NCBI GenBank assembly: GCA_946479475.1 | Contig: CAMLGG010000090.1 | Span: 1-18,245 of the forward strand | Reading direction: 5' to 3' | DNA length: 18,245 nt | Source: an uncultured Ideonella sp. | Lineage (GTDB): Bacteria; Pseudomonadota; Gammaproteobacteria; Burkholderiales; Burkholderiaceae | Shown: positions 1-8,700 of the stretch, piece after piece | How positions within the stretch are numbered: the first letter of the stretch is position 1 | Layout of the letters: every line of letters starts with the position of its first letter | Made by a program: the position numbers and the translations under genes | The notes under the pieces: generated by a model | What the model was told of the DNA's origin: nothing | Seen by the model: only the letters and a program-made list of their open reading frames with translations | The model's database searches: none

Positions 1-216
1 CTGGCCGGCACCGTGGGCACGCTCTACGTCGATGGCGCCGTCGCGGGCAGCAACAGCGCGATCTCGTTCGCGCCCTTCCAGCTCGGGCAGACGACGCAGA
101 ACTGGCTCGGCCGCTCGCAGTACGCGGCCGATCCGTACTTCAACGGCCGGATGCAGGACCTGCGCATCTACAGCGGCGCGCTGGCTGCTTCGCAGATCGC
201 CGCGCTGGCGGCCTGA
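1..216 (+). CDS. C-terminal end of a LamG/concanavalin A-like domain protein (5' end outside window)
   Basis: The reading frame is open from base 1 and ends at TGA 214-216, so only the last 71 residues are visible. They carry the typical end of a LamG (laminin G-like, concanavalin A-fold) domain: a strand pair around LYVDGAVAG, the turn NWLGRSQYAADPYFNGRMQD and the closing strand DLRIYSGALAASQIAAL. This last pattern (xLRIYxxALxxxxIxxL) is the usual C-terminal signature of LamG domains fused to secreted glycoside hydrolases such as GH43 or GH127 enzymes. The catalytic part lies upstream and cannot be seen, so the enzyme class is unknown. Its neighbours include GH2 and GH29 genes, which fits a secreted carbohydrate-active protein. 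The Met at base 13 is internal to the domain and is not taken as a start. Confidence 0.8.
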   Translation: MAGTVGTLYVDGAVAGSNSAISFAPFQLGQTTQNWLGRSQYAADPYFNGRMQDLRIYSGALAASQIAALAA

Positions 217-328
217 AGCTCGTGCGCCGCAGCTGCCGCTATTCCTACGCGGCAGCAGGCGGCAAGCCGACAGCCGGGTCGCCGCTGGCGCGGTACGTTG
301 TGCCTACCACCATCGCAGGAGACCCATC

Positions 329-478
329 GTGCTCTACACCATCGCGCTCGTCCTTCTGATCCTGTGGCTGATCGGCGCCCTCGGCGCCTACACCGCGGGC
401 GGCCTGCTGCACCTGCTGCTGGTCGCCGCCATCGTCATCGCGCTGTACCAGCTGATCACCGGCCGCCGCGCGCCGTGA
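329..478 (+). CDS. Small Lmo0937/DUF5670-family membrane protein (49 aa)
   Basis: This short gene starts with GTG at 329, preceded by AGGAGA (317-322) at about 6 nt, and ends at TGA 476-478. The product begins VLYTIALVLLILWLIGALGA and has two hydrophobic helices (about residues 2-20 and 26-43) separated by a Gly-rich turn (YTAGG), ending in the basic tail TGRRAP. This matches the Lmo0937 family (DUF5670) in both length and pattern (LYTIAxxLLILWLxG...YTxGGxxHxLLVxAxxxxLxxLxxGRR). Family members are small inner-membrane proteins of unknown function, often found next to stress genes. It sits 112 bp after the LamG gene and converges on chvE. The longer reading of this frame from upstream ATGs has no ribosome-binding site and overlaps the LamG gene, so it was not used. 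The family call is by recall of the pattern, without a database search. Confidence 0.82.
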   Translation: MLYTIALVLLILWLIGALGAYTAGGLLHLLLVAAIVIALYQLITGRRAP

Positions 479-512
479 GGCAAAGGAGCGCCGCCGCAAC
501 AGCTACAGCAAC

Positions 513-542
513 GGCGCCGAAGGCCCGCCGGCCCTCGGCGCC
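513..542. terminator. GC-rich hairpin between convergent genes, probable bidirectional terminator
   Basis: A 30-base near-perfect inverted repeat has outer arms GGCGCCGA (513-520) and TCGGCGCC (535-542), a single A/C mismatch, inner arms GGCC/GGCC and a CGCC loop. It lies between the stop of the small membrane protein (478) and the stop of the chvE-like gene (549), which converge on it. The plus strand continues with ATTTGCTC and there is no long T-run on either side. Termination is therefore inferred from stem strength and position only. Confidence 0.55.
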
Positions 543-548
543 ATTTGC

Positions 549-1616
549 TCAGCGCAGCTGGGATTCCTTGTAGTAGCCGCTGTCGACCAGGACCTTCTTC
601 CAGTTCGTCGCGTCCACGGCCACCGGCTTCAGCAGCATGCTCGGCACGACCTTGACGCCGTTGTTGTACGTCTTGGTGTCGTTGATCGCGGGCGTCCTGC
701 CCGACAGGGCCGCATCCACGATGTTCGCCGCGACGCGCGCCAGCTCCCGCGTGTCCTTGAACACGGTCGAGGCCTGGTCGCCCTTCAGGATGGCCTTGAC
801 CGAGGGCAGGTCCGCATCCTGGCCCGTGACCACGGGCATCGGCAGCTGCGGCGTTCCATAACCCACGCCCTTGAGCGAGGAGATGATGCCGACCGACAGC
901 ACGTCGGAAGGCGACAGCACCGCATGCAGCCGCTCCTTCGTGTAGAAGGCCGACAGCAGGTTGTCCATGCGCGACTGCGCGGTGGCGCCGTCCCAGCGCA
1001 TGATGCCGACCTTCATCGCGCCGGTCTGCTGGCTGCGGACCACCAGCTTGCCGTTGGCCAGCCAGGGCTTGAGGACGCTGAGCGCCCCGTCGTAGAAGAA
1101 GGCCGAGTTGTTGTCGTCGGGCGAGCCGGCGAAGAGTTCGATGTTGAACGGGCCCTTGCCCTGCTTCAGGCCCAGCTTGTCGACCAGGGATTCGGCCTGC
1201 AGGACGCCGACCTGGAAGTTGTCGAAGGTGGCGTAGTAGTCGACGTTCTTGCTGGAGCGGATGAGCCGGTCGTAGGCCACCACCTTGATGCCGCGCTCGG
1301 CCGCCTTGGCCAGCACGTTCGAGAGCGCCGTGCCGTCGATCGCGGCGATCACCAGCGCCTTGACGCCCTTGGTGATCATGTTCTCGATCTGCGCCAGCTG
1401 GTTGGGGATGTCGTCCTCCGCGAACTGCAGGTCGACCTTGTAGCCGAGCTGCCTGAAGCTGCTCGCCATGTGCTCGCCGTCGGCCACCCAGCGGGGCGTG
1501 CTCTTGGTGGGCATGGCGATGCCGACAGTGCCCTTGTCCTGCGCGGCCGCGCCGCCTCCGGCCAACAGCGTGGCAGCCCCCGCGAGGCCCCAGCGAAGAA
1601 ACTCGTCACGACGCAT
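549..1616 (-). CDS. chvE: ChvE-like periplasmic multiple-monosaccharide-binding protein
   Basis: The 355-residue protein is the substrate-binding component of a CUT2-class sugar ABC importer. After a signal peptide (about residues 1-25, ending GGAAAQ) the mature protein follows the Agrobacterium ChvE pattern throughout: [84 protein letters not shown] and the ending [10 protein letters not shown]. ChvE binds aldoses such as galactose, arabinose, glucose and fucose, and in Agrobacterium also signals to VirA. The ATG at 1616 was chosen because GGTGGAG lies 6-7 nt upstream; the in-frame GTG at 1628 lies within that site's region. The N-terminus [10 protein letters not shown] only loosely resembles a Tat motif. 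A 128-bp gap with an AT-rich patch (about 1645-1675) separates it from the upstream gene, so it may have its own promoter. No permease or ATPase gene follows, because the next gene is convergent. Confidence 0.92.
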   Translation of the reverse strand: MRRDEFLRWGLAGAATLLAGGGAAAQDKGTVGIAMPTKSTPRWVADGEHMASSFRQLGYKVDLQFAEDDIPNQLAQIENMITKGVKALVIAAIDGTALSNVLAKAAERGIKVVAYDRLIRSSKNVDYYATFDNFQVGVLQAESLVDKLGLKQGKGPFNIELFAGSPDDNNSAFFYDGALSVLKPWLANGKLVVRSQQTGAMKVGIMRWDGATAQSRMDNLLSAFYTKERLHAVLSPSDVLSVGIISSLKGVGYGTPQLPMPVVTGQDADLPSVKAILKGDQASTVFKDTRELARVAANIVDAALSGRTPAINDTKTYNNGVKVVPSMLLKPVAVDATNWKKVLVDSGYYKESQLR

Positions 1617-1744
1617 CGGAATCTCCACCCGTGGATCGGGTCACTTAGTTTGTTCGACGCTCGAATTTAAGAGGGAGACCCGGCCCGCGCCACAGGTGTT
1701 TCCCTGGGGCGGGACGGCCGCCGCCAGCCTCGGCGCGCATCCGG

Positions 1745-2665
1745 CTATCTCGACTGCCGCCGATAGTTGTCGTAGACCTGCTGCGCCAGCGCCCGCGCCT
1801 GCTGCTGCTGCTCCGCGGTCAACGGCGAGACGCGGGAGAAGCGCTCCAGCTTGGCGATCAGTTCCCCATTCGAAGCAGCGGCGGCGGTGTCGCCGTCCGC
1901 GACGATGCGCAGCCAGGCTTGCTTGTAGGCCTCGCGTTCCATCGGGGTGGCACCGTAGGTCTGCGGGTCGACAGTGAAGGCGAATGCCGCCAGCGTGCCG
2001 AAGTCGCCCCCCTGGGCCTGGCCGCGCACCTCGGCCTGCAACTGCCCGATCGTCGCCTCATCGGCCTCGCCTTTCCCATCCTGGGTCAGCCAGGTCAGGT
2101 AAGGCAGCGCCGAGCCGGCGGCCCCGCCCTCGTGGGCCTTGCGGAACAGCTCGCCACGCCGGGCCAGCGTGGCTTCATCGAAGACCTGGCAGCGCCGCGC
2201 ATCCGCCTGGGCGGTCTCGACCTGCTCCTCCGACAGGCCGCCGAGGGAGTCGACGAACTTCTTGATGAAGTTCGGCACCATGGACCAGATCTCGCGCGCC
2301 GTGCGCAGCTTGTCGGCATTCTCGGCGGCGTGGGCGCAGGACTGCAGCACGTCGGCCGCCTCCTGTGCCTGCCGGGCGGTGCCGTCAAGGCCGAGCTGCA
2401 CCTTGCGCAGCAGGTCTGCCGCCGAATCCCGTGGCGGCGCGCTGGCCGGCGAGGCCGGCGCCGCGGTCGCCGTTGGCGTAGCCGCGCTCGAAGCCGTCAC
2501 GGCCGTGGGCGGAAGGGTTGGCGGCACGGCGCTCGTCTCGGCCGTCGCAGGCAGCTCGGCAGCGGGCGGCGCCCTGCGCGCGTCGGAAGGCGCGGACCGC
2601 CAGGCCAGCCAGCCGGCGCCGAGCAGCGCCACCGCCGCCACGGCCAGCCACGAGCGCCGCCTCAC
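1745..2665 (-). CDS. Unknown membrane-anchored or exported helical protein, coupled to GH2
   Basis: This 306-residue protein is not recognised. It begins with a basic stretch and one hydrophobic segment (RRRSWLAVAAVALLGAGWLAW, about residues 2-22), which should act as a signal anchor or signal peptide. An Ala/Pro/Thr-rich, low-complexity linker (about 27-80) follows. The rest (about 81-306) is predicted to be mostly helical and soluble, with exactly two cysteines (C110 and C159) that could form a disulfide in the periplasm, and a Gln-rich patch before the C-terminus (QQQQARALAQQVYDNYRRQ). The start is GTG at 2665 and overlaps the GH2 stop by 4 bases (GTGA), indicating translational coupling to the upstream glycosidase. 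That suggests a periplasmic or inner-membrane role in the same pathway, but no function can be assigned. It could equally be an unrelated envelope protein read from the same mRNA. Confidence 0.78.
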   Translation of the reverse strand: MRRRSWLAVAAVALLGAGWLAWRSAPSDARRAPPAAELPATAETSAVPPTLPPTAVTASSAATPTATAAPASPASAPPRDSAADLLRKVQLGLDGTARQAQEAADVLQSCAHAAENADKLRTAREIWSMVPNFIKKFVDSLGGLSEEQVETAQADARRCQVFDEATLARRGELFRKAHEGGAAGSALPYLTWLTQDGKGEADEATIGQLQAEVRGQAQGGDFGTLAAFAFTVDPQTYGATPMEREAYKQAWLRIVADGDTAAAASNGELIAKLERFSRVSPLTAEQQQQARALAQQVYDNYRRQSR

Positions 2666-5487
2666 GGGCCTGCGCGCTCGAGCGCGACGCGGCCCAAGAT
2701 GCCCGCAGCCTGCCCCGGGTCCGCCTGGAGCAGCACGGTCAGCTCGCGCCGCGCCGCGCCCTTGGGCAGCACGACCGAGAACGGTGCCGGCCCGGCCGTC
2801 GCCTTCTCGCCGATCTTGACGCCATCCAGCCAGATTTCCGCGCGGCCGGCGATGGAGCCGAACACCAGGCGCCCTCGGCCGTCGTTGCGGTCGGCACGAA
2901 CCGAGACGCCGGTGCGGTAGAGGCGATAGGGCTCGGCCTCCGGCCCGCGTCGCATGGGGGGTTCGTCCCAGCCCCAGGAGTTCATGTCGCTCTCGGCCAG
3001 CTTCAGGTTGGGGTCGGGCCGCTGGGCGAAGGCCGGCGAGACGCGCCAGCCGAGCAGCGGCGTCGCCGCCTCGGCCAAGGGCACGCTGGGCGGCGCACTC
3101 GTTGCCTGCAGCGAGACGGCCGCCTCTGCACCCTGCACGCCGGGCGCCGAGGCTCGCAGCTTCAACGCGCCGCGGCCTTCGCGGCGGCTTTGCAGGATCA
3201 CCTGCGCCAGGCCGTTGAACAGGCTGCGTTCGCTGGCCTTGTCGGGCTCGTGCGAGTTCGGGTCGCCGTTGCCGACACCGATGATGGCGCCGTCGCCTTC
3301 CGTCTCGAACTTCACGTGCAGGTTCGCGGTGGGCACAGGGCGGCCCTGCGCGTCGACGGCGCTCACCGTCACCGGCACGGCATCGAGCCCGTCGCCGGCG
3401 ATCGCTGCGCGGTCCGGCGTGAGCACCAGCCGCGCGGGCGCGCCGCTGGTCTCGACCACGTCACGCGCCATCTCCTTGCCACCCTGGAGCGCGACGGCCT
3501 CGATTCGGCCCGGCGCGTACGGAACCTGGAAGTGCGCCATCTCGAAGGGGTCGACATCCTGCTCGCCGAGCACGGTGCCGTTGAGCAGCAGCCTCACGCG
3601 CGGCGCATTGCTCGCCACCATCACGTGGATGGTCCGGCCCTCGCGTCCCGGCCAGTTCCAATGGGGAACCAGCTTCACGACCGGCTTGTCCTGCAGCCGG
3701 GTCCACTGCGCCTGGTGGATCCAGAAGGCCGTCTTGGGAAAGCCGGCGAGGTCCATCGCGCCGAAGAAGGAGCTCGTGCTCGGCCATTCGAAGGGGGTGG
3801 GCTCGCCGCGGTAGTCCAGGCCGGTCCAGATGAAGCTGCCGGCGATGAAGGGCCGGGTGGCGATGGCGCGCCACGCATCCCGGTGCGTGTTGCCCCACGA
3901 TGACGGCTCCTCGTCGTAGCTGGCGAGCACCTGGGCCTGGCGGTCGCTGCTGAACTCGCCCCGGGTCATGAAGGCCGAGGTGTCCTCGGTGCTCGTCATC
4001 GGCCGCTTGGGGAACTTGCGGTGATAGGCGTCATAGGCCCAGGTCTGGTAGTTCACGCCGACGACATCGAGCGCGTCGCCCGCATTGGGGCCGTTCAGCA
4101 GGCCGCCGTGCATCGCCGCGGTGACTGGCCGCGTGGCGTCGAGCTTCCTGATCGCCGCGACCATGCGCCTGGCCATCTCGTAGCCCGACTCGGTGCTCTG
4201 CAGCGGCTCCTCGTTGAAGATGGACCACAGGATCACGCTCGGGTGGTTGCGGTCGCGCCGCACCAGCCAGTTCAGCTGCTCCAGGTAGTCCGGCGAGGGA
4301 TTGAAGTGGCGGTTCTCGTCCATGACGAGCAGGCCCATGCGGTCGGTCATCGCCAGCACCTCGGCCGCCGGCGCGTTGTGCGCGAAGCGGATGGCGTTGA
4401 CGCCCATCTCCTTCAGCCGGCGCAGGCGGAACTCCCAGATCGACTCGGGGACCGCGACGCCGACCCCGGCATGGTCCTGGTGGATGCACACCCCGTAGAG
4501 CTTCAGCGATTCGTCGTTGAGGAAGAAGCCCTTGTCGGCGTCGAACCGGATGCTCCGGAATCCGGTCTGGACATCCGTGCGGTCCAGTTCCTTCGTGCCC
4601 TCGCGCAGCACGGCGCTGACGCGGTACAGGCGGGGATCGCCCAGCGACCACAGCTGCGGATGGCGCACTTCGAGCTTCGTGCGCACGACGGCGGAATCGA
4701 GGCTGCCCACCTGGGCGCGAAGGCTCGCCTTGGCCACCTCGGCCCCCGCGGGATCGAACACCGCCACGTCGACCACGGCGCTGCGCGCGGCCTTGGCGCT
4801 GCTCTCCAGCGTCACCTCGACCGGCAGCGTCCAGCGGCCGTCCATCTTCACGGGGTTCGCGTGCAGGCCATCGGTCGCGATGTGCAGTGCATCGCGCTTG
4901 ACCAGCCAGGTGTGGCGGTAGATGCCGGCGCCTTCGTACCACCAGCCCTCCTGCGCATCGGCGTCGACGCGCACCGCGATGGTGTTCACGTCGGCACCGT
5001 AGCGCAGGTACGGCGTGAGGTCGATGTTGCGGCCGTTGTATCCCGACCAGTTGCGGTTGACGACGACACCGTTGACCCACACCGTGCTATGCGTCGCGAT
5101 GGCGTCGAACTGCAGCTCGATGTGGCGGCCGCGGTCCGACTCGGGCAGCTGCAGGTAGCGGCGGTACCAGCCGATGCCACGCGCACGGTAGCCCTGCGAA
5201 GCGTTCTCGCTCGGGTCGAAGGGACTCTCGACCGCCCAGTCGTGCGGCAGGTCGAGGCGCCGCCAGTCCGAGTCGTCGAAATCGGCCGCGGCGGCGCCCC
5301 AGGAGCCGTTGGCCTTGCCGTTCTGATAGCTCATGCCGTGGCCCTTCACGGCCGGCGCGGGCACCTCGCCTCGGTGGAAGAGCCAGCCCTGGTCGAGGGA
5401 CAGCCGCTCCCGGCTGGCGGCCGCGGCGGGCAAGGACAAGGTCAGCAGCGCGAGCAATGCGCCGCCCAGGCGGGTCAGGAAGGACAT
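2662..5487 (-). CDS. Secreted GH2 family glycosidase, probable beta-galactosidase
   Basis: The 941-residue enzyme has a Sec signal peptide (about 1-24, LLALLTLSLPAAAA). It then shows the GH2 layout: a jelly-roll sugar-binding domain (about 28-200, with LPHDWAVE, GIGWYRRYL, WVNGVVV and WWYEGAGIYRHTWL), an Ig-like domain (about 205-310) and a TIM barrel (about 315-600). The acid/base is probably E426 in WSIFNEEP and the nucleophile E501 in TSTEDTSAF. After the barrel come a DUF4982-like Ig domain (about 600-680), a GH2 C-terminal Ig-like domain (about 683-795, with GDGLDAVPVTVSAVDAQGRP and IIGVGNGDPNSHE) and a further galactose-binding-like domain (about 810-941). This extended form is typical of exo-acting beta-galactosidases of glycan-degrading bacteria; beta-glucuronidase or another GH2 activity cannot be excluded. 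The ATG at 5487 is fixed by the signal peptide, but the leader before it is C-rich with no Shine-Dalgarno sequence. It is divergent from TonB receptor 1, shares its control region, and is coupled to the unknown gene downstream. Confidence 0.92.
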   Translation of the reverse strand: MSFLTRLGGALLALLTLSLPAAAASRERLSLDQGWLFHRGEVPAPAVKGHGMSYQNGKANGSWGAAAADFDDSDWRRLDLPHDWAVESPFDPSENASQGYRARGIGWYRRYLQLPESDRGRHIELQFDAIATHSTVWVNGVVVNRNWSGYNGRNIDLTPYLRYGADVNTIAVRVDADAQEGWWYEGAGIYRHTWLVKRDALHIATDGLHANPVKMDGRWTLPVEVTLESSAKAARSAVVDVAVFDPAGAEVAKASLRAQVGSLDSAVVRTKLEVRHPQLWSLGDPRLYRVSAVLREGTKELDRTDVQTGFRSIRFDADKGFFLNDESLKLYGVCIHQDHAGVGVAVPESIWEFRLRRLKEMGVNAIRFAHNAPAAEVLAMTDRMGLLVMDENRHFNPSPDYLEQLNWLVRRDRNHPSVILWSIFNEEPLQSTESGYEMARRMVAAIRKLDATRPVTAAMHGGLLNGPNAGDALDVVGVNYQTWAYDAYHRKFPKRPMTSTEDTSAFMTRGEFSSDRQAQVLASYDEEPSSWGNTHRDAWRAIATRPFIAGSFIWTGLDYRGEPTPFEWPSTSSFFGAMDLAGFPKTAFWIHQAQWTRLQDKPVVKLVPHWNWPGREGRTIHVMVASNAPRVRLLLNGTVLGEQDVDPFEMAHFQVPYAPGRIEAVALQGGKEMARDVVETSGAPARLVLTPDRAAIAGDGLDAVPVTVSAVDAQGRPVPTANLHVKFETEGDGAIIGVGNGDPNSHEPDKASERSLFNGLAQVILQSRREGRGALKLRASAPGVQGAEAAVSLQATSAPPSVPLAEAATPLLGWRVSPAFAQRPDPNLKLAESDMNSWGWDEPPMRRGPEAEPYRLYRTGVSVRADRNDGRGRLVFGSIAGRAEIWLDGVKIGEKATAGPAPFSVVLPKGAARRELTVLLQADPGQAAGILGRVALERAGP

Positions 5488-5574
5488 GGGGGACGGTGGT
5501 TCTGGGTTTCTCGGAACAGCCCTGGATGGCCCGCTGCAGGGGCATCCGGCTCCGGCTCGACCAGTCGGCGGTAT

Positions 5575-5718
5575 TGGTAAGACCGGAGACCGCGCGAGGA
5601 TACACGGTGCGTGGGCTCGATGCGACCTTTTCCTAGGGTCAGATCATAAATTCGGGTTTGTACCGGTAAGACCAAACTGCGCATTTGCGACACTGGCATG
5701 ACCAGATTGGTAAGACCG
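5575..5718. promoter_or_regulatory. Divergent control region with four TGGT-N3-ACCA operator-like sites
   Basis: The 304-bp gap (5488-5791) between the GH2 gene and TonB receptor 1 holds four matches to a TGGTNNGACCA-type core: TGGTAAGACCG (5575-5585), CGGTAAGACCA (5664-5674), TGGCATGACCA (5694-5704) and TGGTAAGACCG (5708-5718). A weak fifth, GGGTCAGATCA, lies at 5636-5646. The last three strong sites are offset by 30 and then 14 bp. TGGT-N3-ACCA is the known core of operators of FadR-subfamily GntR regulators (LldR, PdhR, FadR types). ATTTGCGACACTGG (5683-5696) recurs exactly upstream of the fucosidase and includes TTGCGA, a possible -35 element. Site 5575-5585 is nearest the GH2 gene and could control that direction. 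No clear -10 box was identified. The rest of the gap (5488-5574 and 5719-5791) shows no other signal than the receptor's ribosome-binding site. Confidence 0.75.
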
Positions 5719-5791
5719 GCAGGGACGGACGACCCCTGCGGGACGGTCCGTCGAGGGTCCCATTCAAACCACTGAAGCGAGGGTGAGAGAG

Positions 5792-8700
5792 ATGAGGAGA
5801 CAATTCAAGAAGACAACGTTGTCTATCGCCACCGCGCAGGCCCTGGCCCTGCTCGCCGGCACGGCGTTGGCCCAGACCACCGCGCCCGCGGCGCAGGCCG
5901 CCGCGTCTGCGCAAGCCGACAAGACGCAGCCTGACGACAAGAAGACGGAGACCATCGTCATCACCGGCCAGCGCCGCGCGCTCGAGTCGGCCCAGAAGAT
6001 CAAGCAGGAGTCCGACGAGATCGTCGACTCCATCGTGGCCGAGGACATCGGCAAGCTGCCCGACCGCTCCATCACGGAGGTCCTGCAGCGCGTCCCCGGC
6101 GTGACCATCGACCGCACCATGGCCCGCGGCGACCCCGAACACCATTCGGTGGAGGGCTCGGGCGTCAACATCCGCGGCCTGACCTGGGTGCGCTCGGAAC
6201 TGAACGGGCGCGACTCCTTCAGCGCCAACGGCGGCCGCGCCCTGAGCTTCGAGGACGTTCCGCCCGAGCTCATGGCGGCGGTCGACGTCTACAAGAATCC
6301 CTCGGCCGAGCAGATCGAAGGCGCCATCGGTGGCCTGGTGAACCTGCGCACGGCCATGCCCTTCGACCAGTCCGGCTTCAAGGGCTCGATCTCCCTGCAG
6401 GAGACCTACTCGCCCTTGCGAGACAAGTATTCGCCCTCGGCCTCGGTCATGCTGAGCAACCGCTGGGAAGACAGCGAGCTCGGCCAGTTCGGCGCGCTGA
6501 TCGATCTCGCGTACTCGGAGAGCTCCACGCGCGACGACGCCTTCCAGGTCGAGCCTTACTACCCGCGCGACGACATCGTCGATGGACAGACCGTGTGGCT
6601 GCCCAAGGGTTCGCAGTGGCGCTCGCTGATGTTCGACCGCACGCGGCAAGGCGCGTACGGCGCGCTGCAGTGGAAGAAGGGAAGCCTGGAGTCCTCGCTG
6701 AGCCTGTTCCGCTCCGACTACAAGATGGGCTGGGACGAGAACGCGCTGTTCGCCGGCACCAACCCCTACAACATCACGGTCGATCCCGGAGCCACCTGGG
6801 GCACGAACGGCCGCTTCCTGAAGGGCACGCTGCGCGACGACACGGACGGCGGCATCAACTTCAACAACGACACCCGCTCGTCGAGCCGCAAGTCCAGCAC
6901 CCAGGACCTGGCCTGGAACCTGAAGTGGAAGGCCGGCGAGCAGTGGAGCTTCAGCACGGACCTGCAGTACATCCGTGCCGAGACCAACAGCTTCGACTCC
7001 ACGGTGGCCACGGGCCTGACCATGCCCAAGGAGACCATCGACCTCACGCACGGCGTCCCGCGGCTGACCTTCGACGACGCCGACCGCGCCCGCCTGACCG
7101 ACCCGGCGAACTACTACTGGGCGTTCACGATGGAGCACTTCGACCGGAGCAAGGCCACCGAGAAGGCCTGGCGCACCGACGCGAAGTACAAGTTCGACGA
7201 TCCGGTGCTGCAGGACCTGCGCTTCGGCGTGCGCCTGACCGACCGCGAGGCGAACTCGTTCAGCACCGGCTACAACTGGGCGGCCATCACCCAGCCGTGG
7301 ATGCAGTACTGGTACCTGGCGCCCGGCGGCCTCGCCTGGCTGAACGACCCGCGCTTCAGCGGCAATGCCCACCTGCACACCTTCGACCGCTTCTTCAACG
7401 GCAACGCCTCGGTGCCCGCGCTGATCTTCCCGGATGCGGCGATGGCGCACGGCTACCCGGACAGCTACGCGCTGCTGCACACGTATGAAAAGCAGCTGTG
7501 CACCGAGGCGCACAACGGCGACAGCAGCTCCTGCTTCAACTGGTGGAACCCGCCCAACATGGCGAGCCCGCAGTTCTACAACAACCAGGCCGAGCAGACC
7601 CAGGCGGCGTACGCGCAACTGCGCTTTGCGTTCGACGAACTGCAGTACCCGATCGACGGCAACGTCGGGCTGCGCGTGGTCCGCACCTCCAACAAGGCGG
7701 ACGGCTACACCAGCTTCACGCCCTCGGCGCCCAAGCCTCCCGAGGGCGGCCACGTGGTGGGCGAGTTCCCGACGATCGAGCCCTTCGCGGAGGCGCAGGC
7801 CTTCGACAACGAGTACGTGAACGTGCTGCCCAGCCTGAACCTGCGGATGAAGGCGGCCAAGGACCTGCAGTTCCGCTTCGGCTACGCCACCGGCGTTTCG
7901 CGGCCGGACTTCAGCAGCATGCAGGCCTTCACGACCCTGTCGCAGACGGCCGACACGCACACGGTGATCGACCAGAACGGCGTGGGCACGGTCTACATCG
8001 ACCGGGTGAACTACACCGGCACGGCCAACGGCAACCCGATGCTCAAGCCGGTGCAGTCGCAACAGGCCGACCTGACCGCCGAGTGGTACTTCGGACGCTC
8101 CAACTCGCTGACCTTCGCGGCCTTCTACAAGGACCTGAAGGACATCATCATCAGCCAGACCTTCGCCAAGACCCTGGTCGACACCGAAGGCAAGCCGCAT
8201 GACTTCCTGGTCACCGGCCCGATCAACGGGGCGAAGGGCTACGCGACCGGCTTCGAAGTCGCCTACCAGCAGTACTTCGACATGCTCCCGGACTGGATGT
8301 CGGGCCTCGGGCTGCAGGCCAACTACACCTTCGTGGACAGCAAGCGGCGCCTGTACAAGCCGGTGTACTCGCCGTACTGCTCCGGCGGCAACACGCAGGC
8401 CAACCTGAACCTGATCCTCAACGGCTGCGACACCGACGGGCGGACCTTCGGCGACCTGCCGCTCGAGAACCTGTCCCGCCACGCCTTCAACCTGGCGCTG
8501 CTGTACGACAAGGGCCCGATCTCGGCGCGACTGGCCTACAGCTGGCGTTCCAAGTACCTGCAGGCGGTCAACGCCAACGGGACCAACGGCGGAGACGGCC
8601 TGGACAGCAATCCGGACAGCCCCACCCAGGGCCAGCACAACGTGGCCTGGGCCCTGCCCACCTGGCAGCAGGCCTACGGGCAGCTCGACGGCGGCATCTT

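Noticed and set aside
283..302. A possible sigma-54 promoter (TGGCGC...TTGTGC) before the small membrane protein gene.
   Set aside because: The spacing between the GG and GC elements does not fit the fixed sigma-54 layout, and the -12 element is poor.
1468..1977. An open frame on the plus strand across the gap between chvE and the unknown gene.
   Set aside because: It is Ala/Arg/Pro-rich, antisense to both genes, has no plausible start and shows no conserved motif.
5783..5785. GTG at 5783 as the start of TonB receptor 1.
   Set aside because: It lies within the purine-rich ribosome-binding region that serves the ATG at 5792, and has no site of its own.
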